NCBI GenBank assembly: GCA_030247885.1
Contig: JAPDRO010000002.1
Coordinates: 186,001-250,000 of the forward strand
Reading direction: 5' to 3'
DNA length: 64,000 bases
From: Taxawa tesnikishii (nom. ined.)
Lineage: Eukaryota; Ascomycota; Dothideomycetes; Dothideales
Shown: piece after piece, positions 23,125 to 34,691 of the stretch
Layout: the number at the start of each line of letters is the position of its first letter
Numbering within the stretch: the stretch's first letter is position 1
Notes under the pieces: model-generated
What the model was told of the DNA's origin: nothing
Databases searched by the model: none
Seen by the model: the letters and a program-made list of their open reading frames with translations, nothing else
Translations under genes and position numbers: made by a program

Positions 23125-23844
23125 TGACCGGCAGAGATCTGGAAAGGGATCGTGTGTTCGATATCCTGCACCATTCGACGAAAGAACATGGACTAAACCT
23201 TCGAAGCTTTCGCTAAGAACGTCGAGTTGAGCTTGTTGTTCCCATGTATTTTAGACTTCAAGTCAGTGATCACAGAATTTTAGCCATCGAAGCAACAAGC
23301 GGGTAAAACGACAGAGTGCCTAGAAAGCTTCCACAACCTACAGACACTCAGTAACAGACGGTCTCCGCCTACCCGAGACACCTGGATGGCTCACTTCCGA
23401 AAAGACCATTGACCATACGTACCAAATCCTCACATCATCGATTCTCGAAATTTTGCATTTCCTAGGATTACGCAACTTGATACGCGTATAGCATTCTATA
23501 ACCATCGAAAACCATCTTTCCGAACTCTTGGAGCATCTGCGCCGACGTGGCACCGACACCGCTGAACGCCAAGTACCCCTGAGCATCACGAGCCCCTGAA
23601 TATCGCGGTAGTTGTGTGTTTGGCACATGAAGAGAAATGCCTGTTTTTTTGCGTCGGAACATGCAACAACGCAGACAAGCACGGATGAGATCAACTCACG
23701 GAGAAACAGGACGCGGATGACGGCACGGATCGATAGTCAGCCACGAAGGTTATCTCAGTCCGTCTGGCAGCGGGCTGATCCTGCATTGATATGCGTAGAT
23801 TAAAATTTGTCTAACATTGTGTATGGGGCCATAGACGTCCTATG
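23125..23844. other. No supported gene
   Basis: Between the 3' ends of convergent genes. Unremarkable sequence, no clear coding frame. Confidence 0.55.
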
Positions 23845-25168
23845 CTACGCTGCAGTAGGTCTGCCTGGCAAGTCTTTCAAAGGAACCTGCGACTCATCCG
23901 AGAACCTTGGTTCTTGTTGACGGCCCGAGAAATTTAATTGTTCTTGAATCGGCCTGTCCTGTGCAGAAATCCTTCCGCTCGTTGGCCCCGCGACTACTGT
24001 GCGGTCTGAAGGAGAAGAGTCGCTGTCTGAATCCGCAACGTAAACCTGCACCTCCGTCTGTCGAGAGATGCCTTTGATGTCTTCTCGCTCGTTGTTGTCC
24101 AATTGTGAGTGGCCCATGACCCGAGCTGTAGATTTGGCAGCGTTGCCGACGTAGTCGCGATCACGCCCAGCGTTGAAGGTACGTTGGTGGAAAGATACAC
24201 CTTCCGGATAGCCCTGGGGGAAGGGGTTTGCAGATGACGGCCCGACAACGTCAATCTCAGAGCTGCGGGCAACCTTCACAATGAGGTCTGCCATGGACAT
24301 CTCGATATACAGTTTGACCATGTATGCGATTGGGTGAAATTGAACGTAGACGACCTGGTTTGGTAGGGACATGAGGCCGATAAGCATAATCTGCAGCTCA
24401 GACGTCAGAGACTACGATCAGAAATGGAACATCCAGACGAAAGAAGCTTACGTCCATGCAGACCGATAATATTCCCAAGCGAGTGTAGTAGCCAATGAGC
24501 GGCTTGTATTTGCGGAGACCATGGTGCTTGATAAGGCGAGCATCGACGACATGGATGAAGTACCAGTTCAGTCCAGCATCAACGAGGCAAATAAGAACTT
24601 TAGACGTGCGGTCCCAGTATTTATTGATGTGGACATATCTATGGTAACATCAGTGCTTGCGTCAAAATAGAGAACGCAGCGGGCGACTTACGTAGAATTG
24701 ACCGGAGGATCCATATGAGTGGGTATCCAGATGCAGAAGACGGCGATATTGACGCATGTGATGAAAGCGGCAGTTCCCCATTTCAGTTTTGCCGCCGTAG
24801 CTCTCCGTTCTGCGATGATGGCAATCCGGTTTATGATGATTTGTAGTAGTAATTGAACCTCAAAAACATAACAGAAAAGGACAAAGAAGAGGACCAACGG
24901 CCTGCAATCGCTGTCAGATTAAACGATTGTGAAAACTTAGAAGTTAGAACATACGTAGCTTGAAGTGTTCCGTGGAGGAATAGATAACCCAGTATTCCGA
25001 TGATAAGATTTGCAAGAATCTCCCCCAGATCATATACACATACGCAGAGCGTAACGGGGATTTGTTCCTCTTGGTTTGTCGATAAGCCTTCCATACTGTC
25101 AAAACGCCGAATCCCAGAGTAAAACCTGCTGCGGCAGCAGCGAGCTGAAAGTCGCCCGACGATGACAT
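23845..25168 (-). CDS. Multi-pass integral membrane protein, uncharacterised fungal family
   Basis: Exons (minus) 24955-25168, 24692-24901, 24452-24638 and 23845-24390, with GT-AG introns of 53, 53 and 61 bp; 385 residues. Hydrophobic segments are clear at FQLAAAAAGFTLGFGVLTVW, ILANLIIGILGYLFLHGTL, LVLFFVLFCYVFEVQLLLQI, AAFITCVNIAVFCIWI, VLICLVDAGLNWYFIHVV and IMLIGLMSLPNQVVYVQF, followed by a conserved IEMSMADLIVKVA segment and a long polar cytoplasmic-type tail. I recall many ascomycete paralogues of this layout without assigned function. One extra C in the run 25022-25026 is needed to keep the frame in exon 1. Confidence 0.75.
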
Positions 25169-26888
25169 GGAAAAGGCAAAGATATTAAGAGACGCAGACC
25201 CGGGAGAAGGACGGTTAAAGGAAACGATGAAAGCCTATGACAAAAGAATGTCACGACTCGCCAACAGCCACTATGAAACGGGCGCTGTGGTCAGAGGTAT
25301 CTTAGCCTTCACGAACGACACAGTGCGCAGAGGCGTGGCTATGTGCCGGCTGCCGAAGTTTTGTGCATGGCCAGAGCACGCCATGGTCCCGCGGACAGCA
25401 TCCGTACACCGATCCCGAAGAAAGAAACAAGCAGCGTGGTCCCTTGATTTCGAGTGGAGGACATCAGTTTGAAAGCACACTTAAGCTAGTGGCATTGCTT
25501 GTCTTTGAGTGGTCAGGTGTACGGGATTAAACGTTGGGTACAGCAGTCCCTGCTGCATGTGTTGCAGCTCCCTCAGGGACCTGGCAGGCTGGCTTAAGTT
25601 CTCCAGGTGGGTCTTGTTTTGGAGCAAAGGCTGTACTTCGATCGTGCATTGCATGATCGATTCCGAAGTTCGGAAGCCAGCACACACGTAACAGGAGATA
25701 TTTCTTGGAGTCTGGGGTATACCAAGTGGGTTTTCGATGCGATCCATGCGCAGACTATGCAAAGAAGTCTGACCCGGGCCCTTTTCTGGACCTTGAGTGA
25801 GGTGGCAATCGGAGCTGTCGTGACATCTCGTCCCTTACGCAAACTGAGCGACGCTACATCGAAATTATTTGGAAATTTCTAGCCTGCAGATCGAAGTAGT
25901 CTATCCGTGTCAGCTACACATCAGGTAGTACTAACCGTAGGCTTTATCCAAAAGTAACCCGAATCACACCAGTCGAGGTTCTCGCTGCAACTGACATTAT
26001 TCTTGCAACGTTGATGTCGCGGTAAACGGTTGCAGAAGAGCGTTCAACTTGCCACGCTTGGCTTCAGCACCGTCCTCGATGGGTACGCGGAAGTAGTGAG
26101 AGCGCAGTGGTATTAGGGCCGCCGTATTGACCGTTGACGGCAAACGGTGGTTGAGAGCTAGCGTGTCTGGCTTCCGCGCCGACGTGGCCAGAGGACAGGG
26201 GTCAGGACTGTCGGCCCATGGTGCCTGGCTCTGGTCAGAAAGCCAAAACAAATGGAGGCCAGATAGCTTGGTTGGCTGTTGTTATATGTATCAAGTAGAT
26301 GGCACGGTAACAGAGGATATAGCAGAGGATATCGGGGCGTGATGCAGACCACAGTTGATAGAGAAAAACATCAAGACCTCGTAACGAAGACGGCCTTAGC
26401 CCTCTAAAACGCTCCGATCAAGGAACCACTGGGGAGACAACTGTTAATCGACAGGTTCTTCGGGAAGTTGATCGCTTCGACGAATCAGGATGCGAGCAAG
26501 CGTGCAGCAGGCTGCCGATGTTGTTCCGCAGACGGTGGAGCGGTCAAAAGGAGACGTGAACTCGACGAAGTCAAAGCTGCTGACGTCTTCGAGCAATTCT
26601 TTGCACGCTGGCGGCCCTACTTGTGGAACCGGAATATCTGTTCCCGGACACAGTTTCTCCGCCAAGGACGCGCCATGGTTTAATGGCCTCTACTTGAGGC
26701 AAGGAACATCGGCAGGGCAAGATCGAACCGTCCGTCCACACTAGAAACGCTCGTCTCGAACAGCGGGGTGGATTGGGAACAAACGTGGATTGAGCCAACT
26801 AATCGGTAAACATGGACTTCTAAGTCCATCCGATTCCTCCATCCTAGACCCAAGAATGCTCCCGTCTTCCACCAGCACCAAGTCGCGC
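25169..26888. other. No supported gene
   Basis: 1.7 kb between the start of the membrane-protein gene and the 3' end of IRE1. Short open frames exist on both strands but none shows a domain, plausible splice pattern or family signature. Confidence 0.55.
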
Positions 26889-29800
26889 TCACTCCGCCCT
26901 GAAATACCCCTCAAAACGATCATTCCCATCAATTCCACATTCCCTAACCGTATAGTAGCACGCCATGAGCAGATTGGGAAACCTCATCGTCCAATAACCC
27001 AGATAACCCCCACCCCGAAGGGCACCGACCCTCTTCTGTACCTCGACCGGCATGTCCTCGTAATGGTTGACCTTGTTCCTCAGAGCGCGCAGCAGATCCA
27101 GCATGCGTGCACCGCTGTACTTGCGCTGCTTGCCGAGTGTCTGGATGAATGCAAAATCGAGCTTGTCTAAGAAGTCCAGTTCGCCCTGCTTGTTCTTGGG
27201 TATCACACCAGCCGCAAAGTCCTCCAGGATCGCCAAGTGCTCCGACGGCGGATCGCGAGGCTCGTGTTCGAAGTGGTCGCTCACATCCACCAGGAATCTC
27301 AGCCGCTTCTCGGGATTCCAGAAGAAGGGGTGGCACAATACTTGAGCGGCCGTGGGCCGGTGTTCGGGCTGCTGCGCCAGCATCGATTTGATCAGCTGGC
27401 GGGGTTCTTCCGTGTCGACGCCAAGATCGAAGAGTTTGTTCATGTTCTCCGCTCTACCCAGCTTGATGTTGCGTTCGCGCATCTGGATCCAACCCTCTTT
27501 GTCGTCGAAGGGATGACAGCCGCCCGTCAAGACCCAGAAGAACAGGCAGCCGAGCGAGAAAATGTCAGCTGCGCGCTTGACGCCTGATGCACCGCCGCCA
27601 CTAGCGCTCTCGCTGGTCGTGGGGTGGCCTGGCGAGCTGCCTTGTTGTGAAAGGGTGTCTTTCGGTTGGAGGATCAATTCCGGCGCCTTCCAGCCGCAGG
27701 TACCAGCGCTGGCGGTGGGGTCGATCAACGTGCTGACGTTCTCTGGCAGTGTTTTGCACAAGCCGAAATCGCTGATCACAAGGCGAAGGTCGTCGTCTTT
27801 ACGTCGGGGGTAGGCGACGAGGATGTTCTGAGGCTTGATGTCGCGATGGATGATGCGATCATAATGCAGATGGTGCAGGCCAGCGACAATCTGACGGAGC
27901 GCCTTTGGTACATCCTTCTGAATCTCGTGAAGCAATCTAGTGAGCTGCTCCCTCCGAGCCTCGTCACGTGCACTGTCCGGACTGAAGAGGTCCCACAGAC
28001 TTGCTTGACAAAGCTCGACGGCAATGTAAAGAAAGTGTTGGTCGCGCTCTTCGCAGTAGTATCTAACGACATTCGGGTGATCGTCACTCTTGGAGAGGAA
28101 TGTTATTTCTTGATCAGCCAGTTCGTAGTATTGCGAAAGCATGCGTTTCACGGCAACGTTAATCTTCTTCTTCTGCAAGTCCTTAGTAATTGTGATGCAC
28201 AAGCAGGACGAGAAGAACTCACTCCGAATGTTCCTTCAAATACGCAAGTTCCGGCGGATCCATGTCCGATAACCCTATCTGTGTCGATGACGAGGTTGTT
28301 TATCTGGATCTTCCCTTTGACGTTGGGGCTCTCCGATTCCGCGACAGTGATGGCCTCAACAGCATTTCTGGCTTCCGCCCCGCTAGCTTGGCTGTTGTTG
28401 CGTTTTCGTTGCTGAGCTTCAAGCTGCTGCTCCCGCTTCTCTTTCTGCTTGCGGCCTCCACGCACACCTCGTCGAGCCTTTGGCTTCGCCGGAGTGTCGT
28501 CCACTGGTGGTCCGGGAGGATATGCCGCTTTGTCGACATTCTCCGCAGCCTCGGCAGATGGGTCCGGTGTGAAGGACGGTTGAGACTCGACTTCAGAACC
28601 ATTTGTAAAAGTTTTCTCAATGGCTGGCTCAGCCTCTCGAATTTTGGTGGGTCAGCAGATGTGTCGTCGACCAGCGCGGCACTAGAAATAGGCATTGTAT
28701 TGTCGGGCTGTGACACTGATACAGTGGGGACAGTCGCCCCAAGGTCAATAGGTGTGTTCCGATTCGTAAGGGCCTTAAAGCCAGGTACCTTGTCGAACAG
28801 TTGCTTCTGTGCAAGGTACAAAACGAAAATGAGTAAAGGTATGATCACTGTCCAGGGCGAAGGCATTTCGGTCCACTTGTTGTGGGGTGAGTCAAGATCG
28901 TATGGTAAAGATGCACTTTCCGCAGGCATATCGATGGCCGAGGGCGCTTCTGGTCCGGAAATGGTAGGAATGTTTTGCTGGGCGCTCATAGCTGATAGAG
29001 GGTGGATTCCGACCAGCTTCGCTCGCTGCTTTGCCAAAGGAGAGGCGTAAGACAAGCCGTCGGAGTCTTGATGCCATGAATGAATGGAGTAGCAGGATGC
29101 TCGTGTTGCGCCTTGAGTGATGGTTGGATAACTTTGTTCAGACAAGGCGTACCAGCTGCCGCTTTCGGTGCAATTGACAAATATGTCCGAGGTTTCAGGC
29201 AGGCCATCGGTGGGACCGACCGGTTGAGGAAGGATTACGAGCGAGGCGACCGTCGAGACATCATCGAATGGCCGAACAATGTCGTACACACGGGCCACAG
29301 GCGATGAGAATTTGTGACTGAACATTGGACGCTGCCAGTCTGCCACAAAGCCATTTGTTTTGGTGTGATCCCAAGCAGAAACGCTCCCGTCAAATCTGCT
29401 GTATATGTACTTGTTGTCCATTGTTGAGGCATACTGGCTGTGAAGGTCTTTGTCACGGTTGTTTGGGCCCCACTCGAAGTAGCGTATGGTGCAGATGGTC
29501 TCGCCAGTATCCCGATTCTGAATTGCAACAGTGTACTCCGTCCTCCCAAGCATCAATGTGCCGACCGTTTCACACTCGTCATCTTTTCCCTCCAAGGCGT
29601 TCACCTTCCTGCAGTTCCTGTCATCGTTGACAACTGGTCCGGCTGAACTAAAGACCTTCAAGATGTTGCCGTTGCGCGCATCGACAGTATAGAGTGTGTT
29701 CTTCTTCTCTGCGGTGTAAACCACAGGCGGATCTTCTCCAGCATGCGGTGACAGCTCTTCAGCGAGCTGCTTTACTGTCAATCCCGTCTTCTGCATGCGC

Positions 29801-30368
29801 CCGGGGGCGTACAGGTAGAGACTCCCGTCCTGTGATGGTTCCACAATCCAGAGGAAATCATCGTCTCCCGTCAGATCTTCAGAAGCCGATTTGTTACTCT
29901 TGTGGTATATTGTCTCCACCATGGGCCTATCGGTCTCCAGCTCCCATCTGGAGGCCCCCGTCTCCCTGTCCATTGCGTGAATCTTCCCATCGACGGTCGC
30001 CAGGAGTATAATGTCCTCGACTTGCCAATCCTGCAGAGACCGCGCCGGGTGTCGCGAAGAAAGGCCAGCGGATGCTGACCTGGCAGGAGGTGCTCGAACA
30101 GCCGCATCGGCCGGAGCATAAGTCGCAAGGGCGCGCTCATTTGTGGAAATCACCGCGGTGTCCTTTCCGTTTCTGTGTGCGGTTCCTAAGTGTGTCGATC
30201 GACCGGATCGTTGCTTGTTGTTGAGGGCCGGATGCTCCGGAGGTGACCGGTGGAGGGCATTGCTTCTAGGCTGCTGCTGCTGAGCTGCCGTAAAGAGTGG
30301 TAGGACGATCAATAAGAGTAAGGCATTACTCAATGTGAGAACTGAGCCAGGGGTCGTCTTCGCGTCAT
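26889..30368 (-). CDS. IRE1: IRE1, ER stress sensor kinase/endoribonuclease
   Basis: Type I ER membrane protein of the unfolded protein response; it cleaves HAC1-type mRNA to start non-canonical splicing. Exons (minus) 28223-30368 and 26889-28172 with a 50-bp intron; about 1,143 residues. Order: signal peptide (ALLLLIVLPLFTAA), lumenal beta-propeller (DIILLATVDGKIHAMDRETG), membrane segment near residue 500 (WTVIIPLLIFVLYLA), basic linker, kinase from about residue 690 (IGHGSAGTCVFEG, HRDIKPQN, SDFGL), and KEN RNase domain from about 1008 (ALRNKVNHYEDMP). Two single-base shortfalls are inferred, at the T-run 28642-28645 and the G-run 30350-30353. With the second repaired, ATG 30366-30368 opens MTRRRPPGSVLTLSN. 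Without it no in-frame ATG precedes the signal peptide. Confidence 0.95.
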
Positions 30369-31957
30369 GTCTTCATGGGTCCAGCGATGTAGCAATTCTA
30401 AGACCCTTGTTGTTGCTCACCAGACTCGAAAGGAGCAGGTGTGAGTTGTGGGCATCAATGAATATGTGTGTGTGGAGTGATATGGAAGGAGGTCGAAGGA
30501 CAGGAAAGTTGGGCGTGGGACGTCTTGTGTGTGGGTGCACGGTGGGCTGAGAGAAATCTGGGCGCCTGTTGTGGGGATGATCTTCAAGGGAGCTCGTTTC
30601 GGCGTAAGCGCATGCCGTAAGCGCGGTCCGTGTGATCCTGCGATAGAGGCGGTTGATTGCTGATACCGATTCTCTTTCCGAGACGATTCATCGAGGTGCG
30701 CAATGTGAATAGCCTCAGTGTAAGTATGTTCACACACTCCTCCCTGTTGGTATGATTGTTGATACCCCAGGATGCGTCTAGTCGAGACGACTGGGACGGT
30801 GCCTCGCTTGGTCAATAGACCCTGTCGAGTTTGCAGGGATCCGCAGGTCACGTGTGCGCCATCTTTCCTTTTCTCAGAATCACCGATGTGGAAAGGCTGG
30901 GAACCGTTGCTGTCACGAACGTAAACCGCTGCACCACCCACACGCATTGTGTGATGCACACACGCCACCGGGTCGCGCGTGTGCATCACAACATACGCGC
31001 TCGATGTCGCACAACTCGAAAAGCTCGAGTCGAGGTTGCTGTAGCGGTACGGCACGCTCCGAGACCAGCCATCCAATTTTTCCATCTTTAGCTGACTAAT
31101 TGCCTTATCCTATACATTTTCCGCAACTCATGTAACTACCCCATCTTTCCGACTAGCCATCCTGTTCTTTGGCCCGTAAGTATTTGTTGCAACAAGAACG
31201 ACAAGCGCACGAATACAGCCGCCCAACATTGGGCGAAGTGTAAAGTACAGATTTATATCAGCTTGCGAGGCCTGCAAGATCTCTCGATTGCTGGGACAGG
31301 TGAAGGTACAACTCGAATGATTGATCACTGCCCAGTTGTCTCCCTGGCGGCTCTGTTGCGGCTTTTCATGCGTTGGAAAATGAATCAGCCATCATGTCCG
31401 CGTGGTTGGCGCTGTTTTTCCTGTTTATTGGTATTGCCAGTAAGAAAATATGGTTGCCGGTTTGATGCGCGCCTGCCACGATGCGTAGAGGCTGGCGTGC
31501 AAGAGCTAATGCCTCACTATCAAAGACCAGGCCAAGATACAACAAGGAACTGTCGCCATTCCACGGCATAACTGGGTAGGCGCGATGGGAAGTTAACATA
31601 CGGGATTGCGAGACATCTATTCTCGCTTCTCTAAACCAATGGCCATAACGACGCACTAACTCTCTGTCGAATCGTCAAGTATGTCAAGATGGTGATGTCC
31701 TCGCTGACATGGAATGTTTCACACTGAGGTAGGACACGACCGGTGTCGCCTGTGATGCAGGTGCTGAGCTGAGGTGCTTTCCTATCCGGATGAAGCCCCG
31801 CATGCTCTTTCCATCTCCACTCCAACCCCGTTTTCCCTCCCTTTAAAATCGTTGTCACAGCGCCATCCACAACACATCAACAAACACATACTCTCTTTTC
31901 TTCTCTCATTCTCTATATCTCTCTTCAACACGGCGAAATCGCACACAGATTGTCAAT
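30369..31957. other. Intergenic region between IRE1 and the F-box-like gene
   Basis: 1.6 kb divergent promoter region. A minus-strand frame at 30417-31085 (222 codons) lies in the expected IRE1 leader. It shows no domain and has unusual Thr/His/Ser-rich composition, so it is not called. A 12-bp inverted repeat lies at 30950-30990. Confidence 0.55.
30950..30990. repeat. Inverted repeat upstream of IRE1
   Basis: TGTGATGCACAC at 30950-30961 and its exact reverse complement at 30979-30990, separated by 17 bases. It lies about 600 bp upstream of the IRE1 start. Confidence 0.8.
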
Positions 31958-33271
31958 ATGCTTGTCCGCCAAAGATCCAATAAGCCCGCGACGAGCACCG
32001 CATCCAAAACCAATGCGATGAACCACCCCATTCGCGACGCCGCACTCGTCGCGTTCAAAGCCAATCCGAAGAAGACACAACAGAAAAAGTGCATTCACCC
32101 AGCCTGCGGCAAAATTGGGCACGTGGAGAGCGAATGCTGGGTGAAGCATCCGGAAGCCAAGGTCAAGAAGGGCGCCCAACCAAAGAATGGTACTACAGCC
32201 ATGCCGCACAACCCCGCCGCTAGACTCAGCAACTGCGAAGGCAACCGAACTCTCTCATCACCGAAGAAGCCCCACCCCTGCAAACCAACCTCCAAGCCAG
32301 CTTCCAACCGGTGCTCCTTCCTGGAGCTCCCCGCTGAGTTGCGAAACCAGATCTACGAACATGTATTTCCGCCCGAGACCGTCGCTCTGCGACCCAACAG
32401 CCCGATCGACAAACAGCATCCCTTCAAAACGCACCATGGAAAGCCACCGATCACGCTGCAGTGCACCAGAGTCATGGGCAAACAGCACGTTGTCGTCTCC
32501 GAGTTCGTACGGTGGAGAAAATCGATAAGCGCACTTGTTTTAACATGCCGGAAAGTCTTCGTGGAAGCCGCGCCGTACCTCTACGCCAACACGACCTTTT
32601 TCTTTGAAGACCCCAAGCGAATTCAGGCGTTTATGGACATCGTTCGACCAGAACACCTGGCCTTCATCACAAACATACGACTCTACTGTAACACCTATGG
32701 TTCTCCGAACGCCTTCAACATGGGATCCTGGGAAACGGCACATCTGACACGCTGGACTCAAGTCTGTCAATCACTCGCGTCCAAGCTACCCAGCATCACA
32801 TCGTTACACATCACCATATCGCTTAACAAGGTGCAATACCTCCGCTTCCCTTCACGTGGAAACACTTGGGACACAGCCATCCATCATCCTTTTGCGGCAC
32901 TGAAGCCGCTCTCAAGCCTCTCCACCGTCACCATTAGGGTCCTTGACCGCGACTGGTCGGCTGCGCTCAAAAGAAAACAGATCAACTTGCAGAATTTCTG
33001 CGATCCAGAATCTCCTCATCCTATTTGGGCGGTGGCGGCCGCCGACATTAGACGGTTCATTGGAGCTCCGCCAACGCATCTACACAAACGGCGGGTGCAC
33101 GCTAGATACCAACAGCACCTGGTGGGCATGCAGAAGGAGCTAGCGAAGGGTCTGGCGATGGTTGTGAAAGGACACGAAGTGGAGGATGCGATGACGGGTC
33201 TCAAGACTGCTCAGAAGGCGTGGGTAGAGTTCCAGGAGCAGCCGGCGCTGACTGGCGGACTGTGGCTGTAA
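31958..33271 (+). CDS. F-box-like/DUF7730-type protein with N-terminal zinc knuckle
   Basis: Intact, intronless 437-residue frame. Residues about 45-75 hold a CCHC-like knuckle (CIHPACGKIGHVESECWVKHPE), a type best known from retroelement Gag proteins and some RNA-binding proteins. After a polar linker, FLELPAELRNQIYEHVF (about 123-139) is the F-box-like start common to a large family of fungal proteins that often end, as here, without recognisable repeats. The remainder (CRKVFVEAAPYLYANTTFFFED and following) matches the usual layout of that family. F-box proteins are substrate adaptors of SCF ubiquitin ligases, but for this subfamily the role is unknown. The knuckle-plus-F-box combination is unusual. 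Confidence 0.75.
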   Translation: MLVRQRSNKPATSTASKTNAMNHPIRDAALVAFKANPKKTQQKKCIHPACGKIGHVESECWVKHPEAKVKKGAQPKNGTTAMPHNPAARLSNCEGNRTLSSPKKPHPCKPTSKPASNRCSFLELPAELRNQIYEHVFPPETVALRPNSPIDKQHPFKTHHGKPPITLQCTRVMGKQHVVVSEFVRWRKSISALVLTCRKVFVEAAPYLYANTTFFFEDPKRIQAFMDIVRPEHLAFITNIRLYCNTYGSPNAFNMGSWETAHLTRWTQVCQSLASKLPSITSLHITISLNKVQYLRFPSRGNTWDTAIHHPFAALKPLSSLSTVTIRVLDRDWSAALKRKQINLQNFCDPESPHPIWAVAAADIRRFIGAPPTHLHKRRVHARYQQHLVGMQKELAKGLAMVVKGHEVEDAMTGLKTAQKAWVEFQEQPALTGGLWL

Positions 33272-34691
33272 CACTTCAATGACTGATTGGGCGGCGCATG
33301 CATGGTGGAAATGCGTGGATGACAGCAAGTGGGAAGAGAAGAGATTTGCCTCCAGCCCATCGGTCGAGAGAGCCGATCATTCAACTGTTGCATGGTGACT
33401 GCAATGCTGATCCAGTTGGGACATGGCCTATGTGAGTGGCCATCACAACGCTTCCCTTTCAGTTTGCAGTCATGTAGCAGTACACATCTTGTATATCGAC
33501 GCTTCCGTATCTATTTTTTTGATCGAATCTGACGTGCAATCCTAGACGCTCGGTTCGTCTGAGCAAGTGTTAAGAATTGTTTGAAAGTCGTGAAAAGATG
33601 TACTAATGTCAGAAGGGGTTGTGTGTGCAATGATAGGTAGAGGTGGGCTTATAACAGTACCGCTATAGGCACCACCAGCTCTAGCATTTACAGTCGCCGA
33701 CCCGACCTCGACAGTCACACGAGAACTCATATATTGGACAGGACAAACAAACACATCACTGGAGCCGATATAGACCTTGGCGTCACCGGTGGTTTTGTCG
33801 TGGACGTCAACGACCCTTGCGGTGTCGTCACCCTTCTCCAAGGCTGTGTGAGTTGTGGAAGGGTAGCAGGAGGTCACGCGGCATACCATTGACATGCTGC
33901 AGGCCGAGTACATGTATCCAGAAAGGTCTGGGCAGGTAGCTTGGGACACTGCTGGTCTTGTATTACCAAAGGCCTAGAGAATTTGCGGAGATACACTGTA
34001 TCCCAATGTATCCATTCTCCACATGTACTTCCTTGATCTTCAGATCTTTTTGGCCGCGATTACTCCGCGTGAGTTCTCTGCTGGCAAAGCGTGGGGACTG
34101 AATGGGAGCCTGCCGCGCCCAACCCAGTTCTATTGCTCTTCGAAGAGATCTCTCGTTGTCTGCAAAACAAGATGTCTCAGAAGCCAGTTGTTTGCGGCAA
34201 GAGTTGTGGTTGTTGCACACGTCTAGACCCCGATGTTCGACTTAGCGGTTCGGCGAGTCAGCTGCTTGGCTCGGCCCGCGTTAAAATCGGCTCGTTGGCA
34301 TTCGTCATGCCATTGACTCACGGTTCTGCCGGGCGGTGGTCGTCGATGGAAGGGAAAAGAGTCATCAGAGTCACCCATTCTGAGTAATCGCGGGCCTCAG
34401 GCACAGCACAGTAAACAGACGGGCTGTGCCTTTGGCTTGTGATTGCCACTGTTACATACAATAACACACCTTTGCCTTCCACACCAACCAATTCACACTC
34501 ATCTACTCCACCTACTCGTACTGAGTTTCTGCGTCTTTTTCTTTGTTTGTTCAAGCAGGCCAACACATTATTTCAAGCCTGCACTTTCCTTCTTCGTTTG
34601 CTCCACCTTTCGTTGTCGCGCCTTCGCCTCATTCAACACTACCACAATACACTTACCCAAGCAGAATCAGCAGCGTTCAGGTACCTCAGCG
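33272..34691. other. Mostly non-coding stretch before the NF-X1-type gene
   Basis: Apart from the weak minus-strand frame at 33542-33949, no gene is supported. The right part is the leader and promoter of the NF-X1-type gene and is rich in pyrimidine tracts. Confidence 0.5.
33542..33949 (-). CDS. Hypothetical Cys-containing protein fragment, weakly supported
   Basis: Minus-strand frame of 135 codons ending at 33542, with clustered cysteines near its start (ATCPDLSGYMYSACSMSMVCRVTSC). The frame is open a little further upstream to a possible acceptor (CTCTAG) at about 33973, so it could be a 3' exon of a small gene. No domain is recognised and no convincing 5' exon was found. Confidence 0.25.
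   Translation of the reverse strand: MSQATCPDLSGYMYSACSMSMVCRVTSCYPSTTHTALEKGDDTARVVDVHDKTTGDAKVYIGSSDVFVCPVQYMSSRVTVEVGSATVNARAGGAYSGTVISPPLPIIAHTTPSDISTSFHDFQTILNTCSDEPSV

Noticed and set aside
30417-31085. 222-codon minus-strand open frame upstream of IRE1
   Set aside because: Composition is dominated by low-complexity CA/TG-rich DNA and no domain is visible; more likely leader or promoter of IRE1.
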